Part shown: positions 54,812-64,000 of the stretch, one piece after another | How positions within the stretch are numbered: the stretch's first letter is position 1 | How the letters are laid out: the number at the start of each line of letters is the position of its first letter | Origin: Saccopteryx bilineata | Taxonomy: Eukaryota > Chordata > Mammalia > Chiroptera > Emballonuridae | Reading direction: 5' to 3' | Length of the DNA: 64,000 bases | Assembly: GCF_036850765.1 (NCBI RefSeq) | Contig: NC_089493.1 | Location: forward strand, 12,091,632 to 12,155,631 | Notes under the pieces: model-generated | The model's database searches: none | Told to the model about the DNA's origin: nothing | What the model saw: only the letters and a program-made list of their open reading frames with translations | Position numbers and translations under genes: made by a program

Positions 54812-55867
54812 ACAGGAAAAATTATGTTCAGTGCTACCATTCCCAAAGGCCATTTATGTTGTAGATTTTACAACTGTAAAAAATGCCTCTAGGACTAAGA
54901 TTTGTCATTTACATCTTCAGGCTGGACTCAGGCTTCCTTCATGGCAGTGGAATACAACTCTGTATTTTAAATGTACAGAATCCTTTTATCTGTCAGTCCC
55001 ACTGTCTTTACCTGTAGAATCTCACAAGATTTTTATTAAGCAAAAACCTCAGGGGCTTGTCTGATCTTGTCTGCTCAGAGTAGAGCCAGACAAAAGTAGG
55101 TTCTGGCCATGTTGGAAAAATGCCAATAGTTAAGTATCTGGTAACCCACAGTTGGCCATGGGCTCGTTTAAAACAGTTTAGGGCTGAGAGTCCATGAGTA
55201 ACTACTCTTCTGTTGCTGGTCAACCATAAACAGTATCTAACAGTATACTGAGGGTTCGAATTGATGCCAGTTAAGAAATTAAAGGAACTTAGTAAGCACA
55301 ATGTGGCAGAATAGATGACCACTGGACTCTTACAGAGACCTATTTTGTCTAGTATTTTGCAGTTAAGTGCTTTCAAAATTACATTTTCCTGTTTCATTAA
55401 GACATGCAACGTTATTCCCATACTTGACTAGCTCAAGTTTGTAAAACAAATGGCTAACTTGGTGGACATTGGTCAGAATCACAAAACATCTGTCCCTGAG
55501 TTAAGGATCTAAATGCAAATAATGCTAAGAAAAGCACCACCATCTGTTGGGAAATAAAGTAAGATTAGCTACATTTCCATTCATATGTCTAAGAGCTATT
55601 TGCAGCAAATCGGCTAAAGAGTGCTCAACCATACAGATTTTCCCGCCCACCCCGGAGGTTTGGCCAAGGGGTTCAGTTTAAAAAAGGACTGGGGGGGGGT
55701 GGATTTTCATATGCAGTCAAGTTTGAGGATTCCAGCATGTAAACAATAGATTAAAACAAAACTAGTTGATGACTAAATTATAAGTTATTTATTTTAAACA
55801 TTTTATTTACATACAACATAATTTTCTAGACCAGTGACATTCAGACTGGAACTTGCTATAATACTCC

Positions 55868-56165
55868 TTTTTTTTTTTTTTTTTTTTTTTAAGCAAGAGA
55901 TAAAAGACAGAGGAAGGGACACATAGGGACAGGCAGGAAAGGAGAGAGATGAGAAGCATCGATTCTTTGCAGCACATTATTTATTCATCTTTTGCTTTTT
56001 CATATGTGCCCTGGGGCTCCAGCAGAGCAAGTGACCTTGGGTGTCAAGCCAACAACCATGGGGTCATGTCTATGATCCCACGCTCAAGCTGGTGACCTCA
56101 GGGCTTGAACTTGGGTCCTCTGCGTCCCAGTCCAACACTCTATCCACTGCACCATCACCTGGTCA
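55868..56165 (-). mobile_element. Ves-like SINE, antisense
   Basis: T22 run at the left; tctatccactgcaccatcac and ctggtca at the right. Confidence 0.87.
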
Positions 56166-56189
56166 CTTTATGAAAGAGTATTTAGTATA

Positions 56190-56385
56190 ACTGAACCTCA
56201 TTTATTGCGCTTCAGTGGTGTTGTGTGGTTTTTTTCCCACAAGTTGAAGGCTAGACCCTCTACCAGCAAAAAGATGATGACTAGCTTTATTGGTACACTC
56301 GCTTTATTGCATGGTCGGAACCAAACGCACAATATCACCAAGGTAATATTGCAATATCGCCTATAACTGCAAGTTTTAATTTCAT
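56190..56385. mobile_element. old DNA-transposon remnant (Tc1/mariner-like type)
   Basis: Phrases such as cactcgctttattgcatggt and cggaaccaaacgcacaatat resemble the ends of an old mammalian DNA transposon family. It is divergent and the family is not assigned. Confidence 0.4.
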
Positions 56386-56555
56386 GGTCATTTCCTAACC
56401 TTCTGCCTTTAAACAGGAGTAAGTGATTAAAGTTTGAGAAATAAAGAATTAGAAGGTGGGTGAGAACCTGTGTCCTAGAAGGAGAGGCAGGAATCCAGTC
56501 TACACAATCTCAACACGGTTTAGTGCTGAGCACTTTGGGTGGCACAGATGTATAG

Positions 56556-57735
56556 TCATGTATCATATAGTGATGTCTTAGTCAACTATAGACTGTGTGT
56601 GCGATGGTGGTCCCATGAGATTATAACGGGGCTGAATTTCCTGTAAGGAGAGGAAGGGTGTCTGGTTCAGGGGGAAGTGTTTCTCTGCTGGAGCACTCTG
56701 CTGGGACTTGGCAGTAGACTCCCTGTCACTCACAGCAGCTCAGATGAGTGCACGGACGACACCCCAGTCCACCCCACGCTGACCGGTTTCTGCCCAAAGG
56801 AGCCCGTTCCCCGCACTACACATGCAGAGGGCGCTGCGGCCCCGGGTGTAGCCTGAGGTCGCCAGAGTATGTTGCTGTAGATTCTTTGCTGAGGACCTGA
56901 GACCCTGTGCAAGGACAGGTCCACAGGGGCCACCCTGACAAGTAGTGAGTGCCGCTGCCCCTCAGTAGAAGCTTTCTGTGCTCATACAGAGCCAACCAGT
57001 CTGTGTGCTTAGGAAGTATCCTCAGGCCGTAATGATGAAAAGCACAGTAAGTTATTCCGTGAGCTCAGTGCCAGAGAGACAGCCCTTTGTGCCTGATAGG
57101 GTCAGCGGAACCAGAAACCAATTTCCAAAGTTAAACTGTTGTGTCCTCAGTCCTATGCCCTCTTTATCTTTATTTTTATGAAAGCCACAGCTCCAACATG
57201 CAGCAGCCAGAACCCATCAGAACCACAGACAGTCCCCTATGTTCTTTTTATTTACCTTGAGTTCTTACTCCTACTGATCTCAGGCTACCTCTCATTGCAT
57301 GTTTCTCATCGGCCCAGCCCACTCCCCTGTTCGTGAGCAGCACTGACAGCTTCCAAGTTCCATTTCTGACCCTGTCGGAAGTAGGGAAGGGCTTGGGGGA
57401 CAGTGTTTGTGACGTCTACATAGTGTCCAGTAATGGCCTGGGCCATCACACTCACCACTCAGCCAGAGCAACTTTGTCCTGCGAGCTCCACTCATGTAAA
57501 TGCCCGTTACAGGTGTACCGTCTTTTATCTTCCCGTTGTGTTACTATTGCCTCCTGTTGAGTAGAGGAAATGCTGTACAGATTGGTAGTCTAGGAGCAAT
57601 AGGCTGTACCATATGCCCTGGATGTGTAGTAGGCTATCCCATCTAGGTTTGTGTGAGTGAACTCGGTGATGTTTATAGGACGATGAAGTCACCTAACGAT
57701 GCAGGTGCTTTTCTAAGAATGTATCCCTGTCACGT
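56556..57735 (+). mobile_element. Tigger/MER2-like DNA transposon remnant
   Basis: The left end (agtcatgtatcatatagtg, then gatggtggtcccatgagatt) and the right part (57440-57735: ccagagcaactttgtcctgc, gtctaggagcaataggctgt, acctaacgatgcaggtgc) match MER2/Tigger1 wording. The middle (about 56,640-57,440) is not clearly recognised. It may be Tigger internal sequence or a separate insert. Confidence 0.65.
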
Positions 57736-58014
57736 GACTATCTTCTCTTTTTAGATTGTCATCAATGTCTTCTGAGCCATTCTCTTATGATTTATTCATT
57801 TATGACTCACACACAAGGATGTATTTTGATTTCATCTTCAGGTGCAAATTTTTACAGAAAATAGATGATTCAACTATGTTTTTATTGAATTAGTGCAAAT
57901 TTATTTTCTATATGATGACTTCTAGTTCTCATACTCCTCCTCTGCCTTTTGAAACTCTTAAAACTTAAAAGCTCTTAAGTACCATAAATGTCATTTGGGG
58001 GAGGGGTGTCTGAG

Positions 58015-58215
58015 AGAGGCATTGTGATATAACTGAGAGCATCCAGAGCTTTGGAGCAAAACTGAGTTTGAATTCTAGCTCTGCACTTAATACCTATTTG
58101 GGTTAAGCTACTTTCTTACTTATAATGAGGATAATAATAGTTATTTCATGTTATATATAGGACTAGATTATGATATATCTGGTACCTAATAGTCATGTTA
58201 TAAAAGTAAGTTCTG
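58015..58215 (+). mobile_element. MIR SINE remnant in NDUFB1 intron 1
   Basis: gagtttgaattctagctctg and aatgaggataataatagtta fit the MIR pattern. Confidence 0.65.
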
Positions 58216-58331
58216 TTCTCGCCATATTCTTTATAGAGTCATTTAATTGACATTCAGATCTACTGTGACATTGAATAAGGTTGTTTCTTAAAATTTTTCT
58301 CATTTTCATTTTCTTTCAAAAATTAGTTTTT

Positions 58332-58400
58332 AGCTTTGAACAGTAGCAGTATCATTGCCAATGAGGTTTACTCAAGACAAGATTACTGCTAATTAAAAAA
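58332..58400 (+). pseudogene. U4 snRNA retropseudogene, 5' fragment
   Basis: The stretch begins AGCTTTGaaCAGTaGCAGTA, then ATCaTTGCCAATGAGGTTTA, and ends near ATTaCTGCTAATT. It follows U4 snRNA nucleotides 1 to about 66 with scattered changes and then stops in an A-run. The 3' half with the Sm site is missing, so it is a truncated pseudogene in the NDUFB1 intron. Confidence 0.85.
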
Positions 58401-58523
58401 ATTAACGTTCAGTAATTAGCTTTATCTAAAGAAATCTGCTCATGGAAGAATAGTATTCTTTATTTGTTTTAGCATTGTGAGAGGTTCTAAAAATATATTA
58501 CACATGTAAAAGTTTTAAGTCAA

Positions 58524-58881
58524 GCCCTGGCTGGTTGGCTCAGCAGTAGAGTGTTGGCCCAGTGTGTGGAAGTTCCAGGTTCGATTCCCAGTCAGGGCAT
58601 ACAGTAGAAACTCCCTTCTGCTTCTCCACCCTTCTCCCTCTCCTTCCTCTCTATCTCTCTCTTCTCCTCCTGCAGCCAAGGCCCCACTGGAGCAAAATTG
58701 GCCTGGGCGCTGAGGACAGCTCCATGGCCTCTGCCTCAGGTGCTAGAATGGCTCCGGCCACAAAGGAGCAACACCCCAGATGGGCAGAGCATCGCCCCCT
58801 GGTGGGCATGTCAAGTGGATCCCGGTCGGGCACATGTGGGAGTCTGACTGCCTCCCCACTTCTAACTTCAGAAAAATACAC
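58524..58881 (+). mobile_element. long bat SINE (Rhin-1-like)
   Basis: Perfect duplication aaaagttttaagtcaa at 58508-58523 and 58882-58897; CTCF-like core at 58794-58805. Confidence 0.94.
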
Positions 58882-59233
58882 AAAAGTTTTAAGTCAATAC
58901 TAGATGTGTACAAATACTTAGCTTTTGCAGGTAGAATTTGTATTTTCCATTTCGCTGCACTGTATCATCAGATCACTGATGAGATTAGGAAAAAGTTAAT
59001 AAACTTACTTTAGCACACTAATTTTTATGCTAATCAGTGTCACCTATATTATCTTCATCAAGTAGATTTTAAGAAGTATACTACATTCTGTGCCAAACAA
59101 ATTTAAAGAGGCTTATGCTTTTAACATCTGTTCCTATATTGATGGCTATCTTCCTGTTTTAGCTGCAATTTGAAAGATGTTTCAAAAGCAGTTATATTTC
59201 TGACAGTCTTTTTTTTTTATTTTTGCATTTAGG

Positions 59234-60281
59234 ATGAATTTAGTTCAGATTGTACGTGACCACTGGGTACATATACTTGTCCCTATGGGATTTGTCGTTG
59301 GATATTATCTAGACAGAAAGAATGATGAAAAGCTAACTGCCTTCCGGAACAAGAGTTTGTTATTTAAAAGGTTAGTTTGGGCATTTTTTAAAACTAACAA
59401 TTAGCTTTTGAAAGTATTCTTAATAAAATAGACTCCAAAAATAAACGGGATAATCCTCCTACCCCCAAGGACTTAGATTTAAGTGATACTTTTTTGTAGT
59501 CTTGTTTGTTGTTTAACATGTGCATAAAACTACGTGATTACATTTGGAATGTAAACAAGTCTTCAGTTTATGAACAGTCTATTTCAGATCTTGAAAATCC
59601 CCTTTTAAATTTGGAATTCAGGGTGCATGTTAAGATAGAAACAATGTTTTAAATGAAACCAGCTCACCCAAGCCTACTTTATGTATATACAGTCTTATTT
59701 AAGCTGCAGTGATGGTGAAATAAACGGTACTGGTAGTGGGTTGGTGTTCTGTCTCAGCAGCACAGCCTGAGGGCGTTCGACATGGTGGTTGAGTTGGCCA
59801 AATGGCAGCGGGTAGCCGCCTGGCTCCATCGTGTCTCTGGGGATGATTCTTTTGCTGCAGAGTTCAGGGACGGTGTCTGGCTGTGGGTGTGCAGCTGGGT
59901 AGGAGGAAGCCCAAGGGACAGGAGAGTTGAGCAGCGTCGTGGAAGAAGGAAGTTCACAGTCAAGGATTTCAAGAAAGATAAAATGAGCTAGGAGGGTCTA
60001 GAAACATTAAATGAATGCATTGATCTTTCATATGAAAACAGGCTAAGAAATTGTGGCTCTTTAATCTGGAAAAAGTTTTAAACTTTCTATTGTTCATGAC
60101 AGAATAGAATGAATATGTTGAATCAATAAAAAATTGTAAATGGGTCAATTTAATAGAATGTAAAATACTGAATTTATGTTATTCTTTCCCTTTTATCACT
60201 TCATAAAAGTTTTATTTTTCCTTTCCTTCCTTCTTTCCACACAGGGAATTGAGACCCAATGAAGAAGTCACCTGGAAGTAA
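59234..60281 (+). CDS. NDUFB1: NDUFB1: complex I accessory subunit B1 (MNLL), 57 aa, two coding exons
   Basis: Join 59234-59370 and 60245-60281, 174 nt including TAA. The protein starts [20 protein letters not shown], has one membrane-spanning segment (about residues 12-26), and then a charged matrix-side or intermembrane tail ending EEVTWK. The exon begins one base before the ATG (acceptor TTTAG at 59228-59232). The internal donor is AAAG|GTTAGT and the acceptor is CACACAG. The family is a single-pass accessory subunit of the complex I membrane arm. The length fits the bovine MNLL protein and is one residue shorter than the human 58-residue form. It is too small for simple ORF filters. All key positions look intact, so it is probably functional. 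Confidence 0.97.
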
Positions 60282-60360
60282 AGGCTGGGGCTGAATTACA
60301 GAATGTTTGCATTTTTTAAATTATGAGAAAAATAAAAACATTTAAATTGAACAATTTGGA
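60282..60360 (+). terminator. NDUFB1: NDUFB1 3' UTR and polyadenylation signal
   Basis: AATAAA at 60331-60336 lies 50 bases after the stop codon. A GT-rich stretch (ggaatgtggtc, then ttttt) follows 20-35 bases later, as expected for a cleavage site near 60,350-60,360. The 3' UTR is therefore very short. Confidence 0.8.
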
Positions 60361-60496
60361 ATGTGGTCTTTTTGATGCTGAAGTAATCTTTCATATTAGA
60401 AATAGGCACACTAGCTTTAAAAATAATTACTTAGTGCCTGATTGTATACATTGATGTTAACTTTACAATTAGCATTTAATTTTCTGTTATTTTGTT

Positions 60497-60645
60497 ATTT
60501 TTTTAATTGATTTTAGCGGGAGAAAGAGGGGAAGAGAGACAGGAACATCGAGCTGTTCCTTTATGTACCCTGACCGGGGATTGAACCAGCAACCTCTATG
60601 CTTCAGGATGACGTTCCAAGCTATTGGCCAGAGCTTATTTTATTT
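60497..60645 (-). mobile_element. short Ves SINE, antisense
   Basis: taccctgaccggggattgaa marks the reverse box B. It is followed directly by a second antisense Ves copy. Confidence 0.8.
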
Positions 60646-60649
60646 TTTA

Positions 60650-61072
60650 ATTTACTTATTGATTTTAGAGAAGAGAGGAAGGGGGAGAGACAGAAACATT
60701 GATCTGTTCCAGTATGTGCCCTGACCGGCGTTCAAACCTGCAACCTTGGCATAGCAGTACTCTAACCCAGTGGTCCCCAACCTTTTTTGGGCCACGGACC
60801 AGTTTAATGTCAGAAAATATTTTCACGGACCGGCCTTTAGAGTGGGACGGATAAATGTATCACGTGACCGAGACAAGCGTCAAGAGTGAGTCTTAGGCTG
60901 ATGTAACAGGGAATCTGGTCATTTTTTAAAAATAAAACATCGTTGAGACTTAAATATAAATAAAACGGAAATAATGTAAGTTATTTATTCTTTCTCTGCG
61001 GACCGGTACCGGTTGCGGCCCGGAGGTTGGGGACCACTGCTCTAACCAACCAAGCTATCCAGCCAGAACTTA
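60650..61072 (-). mobile_element. short Ves SINE, antisense, split by an hAT element
   Basis: Left part to 60767 (tgccctgaccggcgttcaaa), right part from 61048 (caaccaagctatccagccag). Confidence 0.85.
60768..61039 (+). mobile_element. hAT miniature element (272 bp), a third family
   Basis: Inverted ends are CAGTGGTCCCCAACC and GGTTGGGGACCACTG. A perfect 8-bp duplication ctctaacc lies at 60760-60767 and 61040-61047. It is inserted in an antisense SINE. Confidence 0.93.
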
Positions 61073-61199
61073 CTTATTTTAGATCATAGTGCTATTAATT
61101 GATGTAGTCAATTTTTCCCTCAGATATTTTTCCAAAAATGTTTTCAAGCCATGTGCTTCAAAGGTGCTTTAAAAGGATGATGCTACGATTTTATTGCAA

Positions 61200-62385
61200 T
61201 AGAAAGAAATGATTTGTTGATACAACAGGGATGAAGTTCAGGTTAATTATCCTGAATGAAAGAAGCAAAACAAAAAGCACACACTATATGACTCCATTTA
61301 TATAACGCTAGAAAGCCCGGCGGTCATACGAAATGACCACTGTTCTAGATATTATAAATTGTAATTAAAATGATTTGTGCAAAGGTGTCTGCTAATTCAA
61401 ACTGAATTACCCAGGGCAGGCGGCGAGGACGCCCCTTTGCTTACTGCCCCACGGGGTTTCCCCCTTCTACTTGCTTAATTGCTTAAAGTAGAGTGCAATG
61501 AAGAAAACCACTGGCGTACATTTCTTAAGAGCCACCGCTAGCTCAATAAATGTGATTTAAATAATAAAATGTTAATTCACATGTCAAAGATCTCTTTGTA
61601 CACAACATTTCTTGTGTAGATCTTTCCATCATTTTTAAGCTCGCCTTGCAGAGGACCATCAATTATTTTTAATTTTACGTCCGTTCTTTCATGAACTCTT
61701 GAACAGGCAACATAAAGTTGACCGTGTCCAAATGCAGGCTCAGGTAAAAAATTGCCAACACGCTTAAGCGTTTGGCCCTGAGACTTATTGATGGTCATAG
61801 CAAAGGCAAGTTTTACAGGAAATTGTCTACGTCTCAATTGAAACAGCAACCGTTTGAGATGGAGCCAAATCAATTCTTAGAATGACATGTATTTCACTTT
61901 TAGAGGAGCCAGTCAAAGACTTAGCTATTATGACATTATTTTTCAATTGGAGAACCTCTAGTCTTGTACCATTGCAAAGACCCCTTCTGGTGTTAAGATT
62001 TCTTAACAGCATAATAATTGCTCCAATCTTTAACCTCAATTTGTGAGGTGGCATGCCAGAAGGCGGGACTATTTGAATGCCGTGGCAACTTCACCCCATT
62101 GGCTAGTACTGTTACGCAAGCAACCAATAAGCTATCGGCGACAGACAGACACTTAAGCCACATATAATAAAGATATTAGAAGCTGATAACTAATCTATAG
62201 TAAAAGAGACAGTGGTTACTTGGGGGCCAGGGTACAGAAAAGGGGAGGGAAGAATGACAAAGGGACACGTGGAAACTGTTGGGTACAATATGTTCATTTT
62301 CCTGATTGTGATGATAGTTTCATGAGTGGATATATATGTTATGTTATAGTCAACTACCTCTTCTTGGGAAGTTAATTTGTCTTAA
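61200..62385 (+). mobile_element. L1 3'-end remnant, split by the Helitron
   Basis: The left part (to 61307) reads atgactccatttatataacg and the right part (from 62174) tattagaagctgataactaa, followed by ctatagt and the usual L1 3' UTR wording (cagtggttact, gttcattttcctgattgtgatg). The two join at the expected L1 coordinate. Confidence 0.75.
61308..62173 (-). mobile_element. Helitron fragment (866 bp) with frameshifted helicase C-terminus
   Basis: On the minus strand it starts TC (TCTTTATTATATG) and ends CTAG. A 6-bp stem, 5-base loop hairpin (61338-61322) lies 10 bases before the end. This is the canonical Helitron end structure. Two overlapping reading frames (62054-61827 and 61873-61577) show the C-terminus of the Pif1-type helicase: PPHKLRLKIGAIIMLLRNLN, then LAFAMTINKSQGQTLKRVG and LYVACSRV. 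They are joined by one frameshift near 61,850. The Rep domain and most of the helicase are gone. The L1 copy around it resumes on either side with no gap and no duplication. Confidence 0.9.
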
Positions 62386-62477
62386 GTAAGATTGAGTATA
62401 GAATGAAATTACAATGAAATGATACTCCCTGATTATCAGAACTCAGGATACAAACTGACACATTAAAACTTTAAATG

Positions 62478-62532
62478 TCTCCTGACCAAGCAGTGGCCGG
62501 TGGATAGAATGTCGAACTGGGATGCGGAGGAT
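62478..62532 (+). mobile_element. truncated Ves-like SINE head
   Basis: tcctgaccaagcagtggccg to gggatgcggagga. Only the tRNA-like first 50 bases are present, with no body or A-tail. Confidence 0.65.
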
Positions 62533-63689
62533 TAAAGTAATGATTCCAGTATGATGTAATAAGTGCTTTAATACAGGCATGTGCGAGGTATAGTAGGATC
62601 AGAGGACTTTCTGGAAGTCAAGGGAAACAGCTGGTGTGGCTGGAGCAGAGAATTCAGGGAGATAAAGCCATGTGGGCAGTTTGTCCAAATCACAGAGTTT
62701 CTTAAGCCAGGAGTGGGAAGCCACTGAAGGATCTGAAATAGAGTAAGGTTTGTGTCAATATTTAAAGAGCCTTCCCAGTGTAAGCTGCATGCAGGTGGGA
62801 CTGTCTCTCATGGTTATCATTCAGGTGCTTGATACATAGTAACACTTCATTTGTTAAGTGAAAGGAAAGCTGATGAGATTCACATGTTTGAGGCCACTGA
62901 CAGCACTGTGAATGGGATATACTGAGACTGGAATCAGGAGACCAGAAGTCTCCAGACCAGGGCACATGAAAGCATGAGGGCTTGAACTGAGCGGCCATGA
63001 TGGGGAAATGTAGAGTACATACACAGCAAGTATTTGAGGACTGATTGGAACACGGTGAGGTGGGAGAGTTGGGAGGAAAGAATGCAGAATGATTTCCAGA
63101 CACCAAGCTTTATAAGTTTATTGGATAGACATCAACTATTAGAAAGGCCAAATCAAATAAGACATGGCCCTGTCATTGAGACATTTATAGGGTATTGGTA
63201 AAGATGTATGATTAGGTGAACTGTTGTGATACTGTGTAAAAGACACCATGTATGATAGAGGCACATAGCGGAGCTCAGAGGAGAGACAAGGACTTCTAAA
63301 TTAGTTGGACAGTAGGGAATGCTTCCTGGAGAATATGGTCATTGGGTTTTGAAGGACGACAGGCATCTTACAAAGTTAAAGTTTAGGATGTACCAAATAT
63401 CAAGTGGAGTTATCAAAATAGGAAATACAACAAATCTTCATAGCCAAATCACACATGGCTTCAAACCAGAACCTCCATTCTGACTCCCAGGCATTGATCT
63501 TTTCAGTTTATGATGCTTGCTATAGATCACATGCTCAACAGGTCGGGAGGCCTAATGAAATGATGGGTATTAATTCAACATTACCAAGTATTGTCAGTGT
63601 CCTAGGTGATGATTTAACAGTGAACAACAACAACAAAATAATAATAAGGTCCTTTGGCTAGCATATATCCTAGTAAGCAATCACTGCAC
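62533..63689. other. downstream flank, decayed repeats
   Basis: Phrases such as tggctggagcagagaattca and gggaagccactgaaggatct (62,630-62,740) point to an old mammalian repeat of unassigned class. Nothing else recognised. Confidence 0.4.
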
Positions 63690-64000
63690 TGTAGGAAGTT
63701 TACTCATGTCCCTCCAAAATTCAAGCCCACCAAGAATGAAAGAACTTATTTTGAAATATGGTCTTTGCCAATGTAATTAGTTAAACATCTCAAAATGAAA
63801 TCACCCTGGCGTAAGTTGGGAGTGGTATTGTATCAGAGTAGAGCACACAGAAGAGACACAGAAGGAAGAAAGCCATGTTAAGACACTGGTAGAGATTGAA
63901 GTGATGTGGTCACAAGCCAGCTACTGCTAGAAGCCACCAGAAGCTGGAAAGCAAGAAAGAAGTCTTCCCTAGGGACTTTGGAGCATGACCCAGCTGACAC
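63690..64000 (+). mobile_element. MLT1-type (ERVL-MaLR) LTR remnant, cut by window end
   Basis: Wording such as gtctttgccaatgtaattag, ggtcacaagccagctactgc and agccaccagaagctgg follows the MLT1 LTR pattern. There is no internal retroviral coding sequence in the window. Confidence 0.65.

Larger units (their letters stand above)
53521..55867. other. NDUFB1 intron 1, proximal part
   Basis: Contains the MIR at 54040 and the G17 run at 54795. The 186-codon frame at 54504-55064 spans the G-run and has no recognised domain. Confidence 0.45.

Noticed and set aside
54504..55064. 186-codon gene in NDUFB1 intron 1
   Set aside because: Runs through a G17 homopolymer (a Gly stretch) and has no recognisable domain or splice context.
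61577..62054. Intact helicase gene
   Set aside because: Two frames joined by a frameshift, with the N-terminal Rep and helicase motifs missing; a dead Helitron fragment.

Overview
This is a vertebrate nuclear window, almost certainly from a bat. It has spliced genes with GT-AG introns, ancient mammalian repeats (MIR, L2, L1, Tigger/MER2, MLT1), and many copies of two tRNA-derived SINE types typical of Chiroptera. It also holds several hAT miniature elements and a Helitron; among mammals, Helitrons are known mainly from bats. The bat family is not certain: the long SINE resembles Rhin-1-type elements, while Helitrons are best known from vespertilionids.

The locus matches human 14q32.12. Two genes sit head to head across one CpG-rich promoter near 52.1-53.5 kb. 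CPSF2 (the CPSF100 subunit of the pre-mRNA 3'-end cleavage machinery) runs leftward. All 14 of its coding exons can be placed between 42,498 and 21,652. They join without a frame error into a 782-residue protein. NDUFB1 (the small MNLL accessory subunit of mitochondrial complex I) runs rightward. Its first exon ends at 53,224 and its two coding exons, at 59,234-59,370 and 60,245-60,281, encode 57 residues. The promoter contains a YY1-type element and an ETS/GABP-type element.

From 1 to about 19.5 kb is intergenic DNA downstream of CPSF2: SINEs, a long L1 remnant, hAT elements and a short tandem repeat. From 19.5 to 21.65 kb probably lies the CPSF2 3' UTR. From 21.7 to 52.4 kb are the CPSF2 introns, with three minisatellites (28.3, 39.6 and 47.7 kb), a degenerate RTE-type LINE, L2 pieces and many SINEs. 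From 53.2 to 60.4 kb are the NDUFB1 introns, with a Tigger/MER2 element and a U4 snRNA pseudogene. From 60.4 to 64 kb is the downstream flank, with nested SINE/hAT, an L1 split by a Helitron, and an MLT1-type LTR cut by the window end.

I found no new biochemical system. The observations most worth checking are: a 15-copy, 70-bp array with higher-order structure that grew out of the reverse-transcriptase segment of the RTE LINE; bat SINEs that carry one or two CTCF-like core motifs; a precisely bounded Helitron inside an L1; and a frame block in the longer NDUFB1 N-terminus known from human.
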